A stretch of DNA of 64,000 bases from NCBI RefSeq assembly GCF_947500065.1, contig NZ_CANMQT010000014.1, positions 62,001 to 126,000 of the forward strand. The letters are read 5' to 3'. The DNA comes from an uncultured Aquimarina sp. GTDB lineage: Bacteria > Bacteroidota > Bacteroidia > Flavobacteriales > Flavobacteriaceae. Below, piece after piece: positions 61,101-64,000 of the stretch; positions within the stretch are counted from its first letter, which is position 1, and the number at the start of each line of letters is the position of its first letter. Position numbers and translations under genes: made by a program. The notes under the pieces were generated by a model. It saw nothing but the letters and a program-made list of their open reading frames with translations. It did not search any database and had not been told where the DNA came from.

Positions 61101-62003
61101 ATAATCTGTGAATGAACTTATCTGAATGTCTGCGGCTCCAGTAGGTTCAGAGTAATTAGACACTCTTCTACCATTTGAACCTCCTGCAGTCACATAATAG
61201 AATGATCTATCTGCATACAGATTCACATTCGTTATATTTTCTGCACTATATCCACTGGTACCTTCTCCATAAAACAAAATGTAATCATCACCAGAGAAAT
61301 TACCATCTTCGCCTCCTATCAATTGAATAGCATTTTCTCTTAAATCAAACTCTGTATTCTCTGCATTTATCAAAGGCATCATTCGTCCACCATTACCATA
61401 AATCTTTATAGAATTAGGATCTACTGAAGATAAATCCATACCTAGACTACTCAAAAAAGCAGGGGTAATCCTGAAAACTCCTGTTTTATCAACATAAAAC
61501 TTAAACCAATCTCCGGTTGCTAATACCGAATTACTAATAGGAAATCTTTTAGCATTTGCTTTACGAGAACTAGTTTGATACACAATATCAAATGAAACTA
61601 TCTTTTTAAACGTATTACCATTTCTTATAATAGGCAAGAGACTCATAAAACCAGTTCTCTTATTTCTAGCATTAATAGATCGTACACTATAAGTAACTTC
61701 TTTAGGAATGAGATTAACATCAAGATCTTTTAGTTCAGCTCTAGAAATATTTTTGTAAACAATATTTTCAATCCTAGCAGTTGTTGCATTAATTTCTGCA
61801 GATTCTGCCCATTGTGTCGTAAATTGAACTCCAATATCATCCTGATATTCGAAATTTTCCTCATCAAACCCAGGAATTGTGAACGATGTACTAGAAGTAT
61901 TCATCTCCACATCTTTCCAGTCTATATCAATATTTATTGTTTTCTGAGCCGAAATAACTACAGAAATCAATAATGCGCATAAAATTGTAATTTTCTTCAT
62001 CAT
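58167..62003 (-). CDS. porU: PorU (type IX secretion C-terminal signal peptidase/sortase)
   Basis: Counted from the ATG at 62003 (MMKKITILCALLISVVISAQ) the protein has 1278 residues, the usual size; the open frame extends 25 residues further upstream without homology. It has a signal peptide, a C25 peptidase-like core with FGDASVDYKNLL, AIDYFGHGGEDGLAKEF and VFITVTCEFTKFDNPCRDSAG (His and Cys of the sortase site), and a C-terminal type A sorting-like domain ending VYKISVKSTLTNQRVEKFEK. It removes the signal of T9SS cargo. Together with porV and gldJ it marks a gliding, T9SS-bearing cell. Confidence 0.92.
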   Translation of the reverse strand: MMKKITILCALLISVVISAQKTINIDIDWKDVEMNTSSTSFTIPGFDEENFEYQDDIGVQFTTQWAESAEINATTARIENIVYKNISRAELKDLDVNLIPKEVTYSVRSINARNKRTGFMSLLPIIRNGNTFKKIVSFDIVYQTSSRKANAKRFPISNSVLATGDWFKFYVDKTGVFRITPAFLSSLGMDLSSVDPNSIKIYGNGGRMMPLINAENTEFDLRENAIQLIGGEDGNFSGDDYILFYGEGTSGYSAENITNVNLYADRSFYYVTAGGSNGRRVSNYSEPTGAADIQISSFTDYQFYEIDEYNIVKVGRRWFGDRFDIQNNRNYDFDFPNLITSEPIELRVFAAATSASASSMNVTVNGGQVGTLNFTQISGTSLGSPRDITQDVSSSSDQVVVGLNYNNNGNPAAIGYLDFISLEAKRALTGTNSQMPFFYDEAATSSGIGQYNISNASGISQVWDVTNPGTISRVDNDNASSTLSFKATMGEERQYIAIVPTNYFDPLVDQTTRVDNQDIKGTVFLNNQNQFEDVDYLIISNNAFLQSANRLADHHRNLNNYNVKVITLDQIYQEFGSGKQDIVAIRNLVRYVYDNASNPSERLKYLCLFGDASVDYKNLLIKENCSDSNIVPTFQSLSSFSLVSSFATDDFFGAMDPLEGQMLSSDQLDIAVGRVLADTPQLADAMVSKIINYDSEQSYGRWRNSVLLIADDVDVDWEETIQRNLDELGENLVQRKPYLNLTKIYADAYQQESSASGSRYPKVNEAISNAIETGAVAIDYFGHGGEDGLAKEFIFNKSNASELVNTNRFPVFITVTCEFTKFDNPCRDSAGELTYWNTNGGAVGLISTTRDVIVTFGISVNDRLSEFLFPDGSDYPTIAEAVRLLKNSYTTNSRRVVFFFGDPAMKMAVPKPNIRLTNVNDVPITQAVDTLKALSRIKISGEVVTESGTLLSDYNGVLSTTIYDKEIDRVTLANDGTRNTAGEMIKLNFKTLGEIIFRGKASVTNGLFDFEFIVPRDIGIPVDTGRMSFYSSRNGVLENQTGVDQTILVGGLNENAPEDNVGPQVQLFMNDESFVSGGVTNDSPILIARLQDENGINTASGIGHDISAILDGDESNPFILNDFYETEIDDFTKGIVNFKFRDLEPGLHTLTFKGWDVYNNSSTQEIQFVVADAAGFTLNNVLNYPNPFISQTEFWFEHSSAISDILEVQVQVFTVSGKVVWTKNQTLSGKTSYREDIQWNGRDDFGDKLGKGVYVYKISVKSTLTNQRVEKFEKLVIL

Positions 62004-62216
62004 AGCGTATAACGGGTTTAACACACTTTTAGTGTTCCGTAAATAATGGATTTTCTCCAAAAATAATAATAAACACAAAAATATTGCGTTAAACCAAAGT
62101 CAATCGTAAAAACTTATTTTTTTTGCGATTTGATATTATTTTAAAAATATTAGGGTAAATTTAACGTTAATTATTATATTGCAAGCCCTAATTTCTACTT
62201 TAACGAACTTAAAATT

Positions 62217-63890
62217 ATGAAAAACGCGTTAGTTTTTAAGTCGCTAATGGTTCTTACCATTAGTACCTTACTGTTCAGCTGTAACAAGACTGATTATGGC
62301 AACAGTTCTAGAGCCACCGGTTGGAAATACAACTCTAAAGATGGTGGATTCCAAGTAAACACTAATTACAAAGAACAGGAGACTGGACCAGGTTTGGTTT
62401 TTGTTGAAGGAGGTACCTTCACCATGGGTCGAGTACAGGATGATGTTATGCACGACTGGAACAACACCCCTACCCAACAACACGTTCAATCTTTTTACAT
62501 GGATGAAACAGAAGTTACTAACGTAATGTATCTGGAATATCTTGATTGGTTAAAAGGAGTATACCCTCCAACAGAACCAAAATACAAAAACATATACCAC
62601 GGAGCACTTCCTGACACCTTGGTATGGAGAAATCGTTTAGGTTTCAATGAAATGATGACAAATAACTATCTACGTCACCCTGCGTATGCAAATTACCCAG
62701 TAGTAGGTGTTAACTGGATTCAAGCAGTAGAATTTAGTAAATGGAGAACCGATCGTGTTAACGAAAGAATCCTTGAAGAAGAACGCGTTATTAAGGAAAA
62801 TGCTCCTTTCGAAGATGTTTCTGCAGAAAGCACTTTTAATACAGATACTTATTTAAATGCTCCTTCACAAACTTATGGTGGTAATGACGAAGCAACTAGA
62901 GGAGGTAAAGAATCAGAGCAGTATGAGAAAAGAAATGACTCTACTGGCTTATATATCCAACGTAAAGACGGATTGCTTTTACCAAAATACAGACTACCGA
63001 CAGAAGCAGAATGGGAATACGCAGCTTTGGGGTTAGTAGAATTAAGAAGCTATAACATATACAGAGGTAGAAAAAAATACCCTTGGGATGGACAATATAC
63101 TCGTTCAGGAAAAAGAAGGTCTCGTGGAGATCAATTAGCAAACTTTAAACAAGGTGATGGTGATTACGGTGGTATCGCAGGATGGAGTGATGATGGTGCA
63201 GATATTACGGCTCCTGTAGCTTCTTACGATCCAAATGACTACGGTCTATATGATATGGCAGGTAATGTTGCAGAATGGGTTGCAGATGTATACAGACCAA
63301 TTGTAGATGATGAATACAATGACTTTAACTACTACAGAGGTAACGTATATACTAAAAACGCAATTAATCCTGACGGGACTGTAAAAATTGTAACTACAGA
63401 TTCTATTATTTATGACACTTTAAGTAATGGTAAAATTGTAGCTAGAGTATTACCTGGAGGTATACTACAGACTCCTGTAGATGAAAATGAAACATATTTA
63501 AGAACCAACTTTACTCAGAGTGACAATCGTAACTTTAGAGATGGAGACAAAAGTTCTTCAAGATATTATGAAGGGTTTCAGGATGAAACTATTCCAAACA
63601 GAAGAATGTACAATTCTCCTATACACAGTGTAGAACCAAGTGCAGAAGACAGCACTAAACTAGACAGAAGATATGATGAATCTAGTAAAAGAACTACAAT
63701 TGTAGGAGAAGAAGTAAGAGTTTACAAAGGTGGTTCTTGGAAAGACAGAGCATACTGGTTAGACCCTGCGCAGAGAAGATTCTTCCCTCAGGATATGTCT
63801 ACTGATTACATAGGGTTCAGAAATGCGATGTCACGCGTAGGTGAAAAAGCTAAAAACAAAAAAACACCTAAACATAGAGCGCCGAGATAA
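62217..63890 (+). CDS. gldJ: GldJ (gliding motility lipoprotein)
   Basis: The 557-residue lipoprotein has a lipobox LLFSCNKTDYG (Cys22) and a SUMF1/FGE-like domain: LVFVEGGTFTMGRVQDDVMH, FYMDETEVTNVMYLEYLDWL, YPVVGVNWIQAVEFSKWRTD, KYRLPTEAEWEYAALGLVEL, DYGLYDMAGNVAEWVADVYR and YKGGSWKDRAYWLDPAQRRF. This is the GldJ layout, needed for gliding and T9SS. It is divergent from porU and has a terminator at 63922-63950. Confidence 0.92.
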   Translation: MKNALVFKSLMVLTISTLLFSCNKTDYGNSSRATGWKYNSKDGGFQVNTNYKEQETGPGLVFVEGGTFTMGRVQDDVMHDWNNTPTQQHVQSFYMDETEVTNVMYLEYLDWLKGVYPPTEPKYKNIYHGALPDTLVWRNRLGFNEMMTNNYLRHPAYANYPVVGVNWIQAVEFSKWRTDRVNERILEEERVIKENAPFEDVSAESTFNTDTYLNAPSQTYGGNDEATRGGKESEQYEKRNDSTGLYIQRKDGLLLPKYRLPTEAEWEYAALGLVELRSYNIYRGRKKYPWDGQYTRSGKRRSRGDQLANFKQGDGDYGGIAGWSDDGADITAPVASYDPNDYGLYDMAGNVAEWVADVYRPIVDDEYNDFNYYRGNVYTKNAINPDGTVKIVTTDSIIYDTLSNGKIVARVLPGGILQTPVDENETYLRTNFTQSDNRNFRDGDKSSSRYYEGFQDETIPNRRMYNSPIHSVEPSAEDSTKLDRRYDESSKRTTIVGEEVRVYKGGSWKDRAYWLDPAQRRFFPQDMSTDYIGFRNAMSRVGEKAKNKKTPKHRAPR

Positions 63891-63921
63891 AATAAATCTT
63901 ATTAGTTCGTTATAAAAATAT

Positions 63922-63950
63922 AAAGCCCTGACATTATGTACAGGGCTTTT
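63922..63950 (+). terminator. Terminator after gldJ
   Basis: AAAGCCCTG (63922-63930) and CAGGGCTTT (63941-63949) form a 9-bp GC-containing stem with a 10-nt loop, followed by T residues. It lies 32 nt after the gldJ stop. Confidence 0.8.
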
Positions 63951-63971
63951 TAATACAATTATAATACATAT

Positions 63972-64000
63972 ATGGATATTGAAAGAATACATCAATTGTT
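63972..64000 (+). CDS. Start of a gene, probably murF (partial)
   Basis: An ATG at 63972 opens MDIERIHQL, which runs to the window edge. The order gldJ-murF is common in Flavobacteriaceae and the N-terminus resembles MurF (M-x-I-x-x-L/I-H-x-L). With nine codons, this is only a weak inference. Confidence 0.3.

Noticed and set aside
1..64000. CRISPR array, tRNA, rRNA, IS element or prophage
   Set aside because: No regularly spaced repeats, tRNA-like cloverleaf, transposase or phage structural gene was recognised on reading. The tail-fibre-like gene at 20075 is not accompanied by capsid, portal or terminase genes.

Overview
The window looks like the chromosome of a marine member of the Flavobacteriaceae (Bacteroidetes), perhaps close to Aquimarina. 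This is inferred from the AT-rich sequence, TAnnTTTG-type minus-7 promoter elements, many short-lipobox lipoproteins, type IX secretion and gliding genes (porU, porV, gldJ), an RHS/tail-fibre cluster and polysaccharide- and glycan-degrading enzymes. No rRNA, tRNA, CRISPR array, insertion sequence or prophage core was recognised. The sequence is cut inside a gene at both ends: an ABC transporter on the left, and a probable murF start on the right.

Left part (1-20 kb). A TetR regulator precedes an ABC exporter, with a perfect palindrome upstream. Small regulators, a group III truncated haemoglobin, a KASIII-like enzyme, a methyltransferase and a family 2 glycosyltransferase follow. At 6238-6411 lies an unlisted 57-residue double-glycine-leader peptide with its own terminator. 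Next come a PL6 alginate lyase-like lipoprotein and a NemR-like TetR / SDR / AhpD-like / flavin oxidase group, in which a shared 14-bp operator core sits both before the regulator and before the SDR. A PafA-type phosphatase, an MlaE-MlaF lipid transporter pair, an orphan SUKH (SMI1/KNR4) protein, a cysteine hydrolase, a lipase-like hydrolase, a degenerate Nudix lipoprotein and a membrane-anchored AraC regulator complete the region.

Centre (20-32.4 kb). Five co-directional genes form the most unusual block: a tail-fibre-like protein with a C-terminal coiled coil, a Skp/OmpH-like chaperone, a small lipoprotein, a 1734-residue SpvB/TcB-like protein and a 1430-residue RHS protein. The RHS protein ends in a variable domain with a D-x11-D-x-K nuclease-like motif. 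Both giant proteins carry Sec-type signal peptides, so they may form an exported two-chain RHS shell carrying a toxin. A 32-codon ORF overlaps the RHS stop by ATGA and may be a broken immunity gene.

Middle right (32.5-53.5 kb). An sprT-manC-DUF389 operon, a DUF4349/VWA lipoprotein pair and a divergent gene whose N-terminal coding region has no ATG, GTG or TTG start come first. Then comes a compact N-glycan catabolic locus: GH20 hexosaminidase with CutC, GH92 alpha-mannosidase, glycosylasparaginase, an MFS sugar transporter and a GH2 beta-mannosidase. No SusC/SusD pair is present. An SDR, an M28 peptidase and a NudK-like Nudix hydrolase follow.

Right end (53.5-64 kb). The pyruvate dehydrogenase E1-alpha and E2 genes, cytidine deaminase, porV and porU run leftwards. 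gldJ runs rightwards with a terminator, followed by the first codons of a probable murF. These are housekeeping and gliding/secretion genes.
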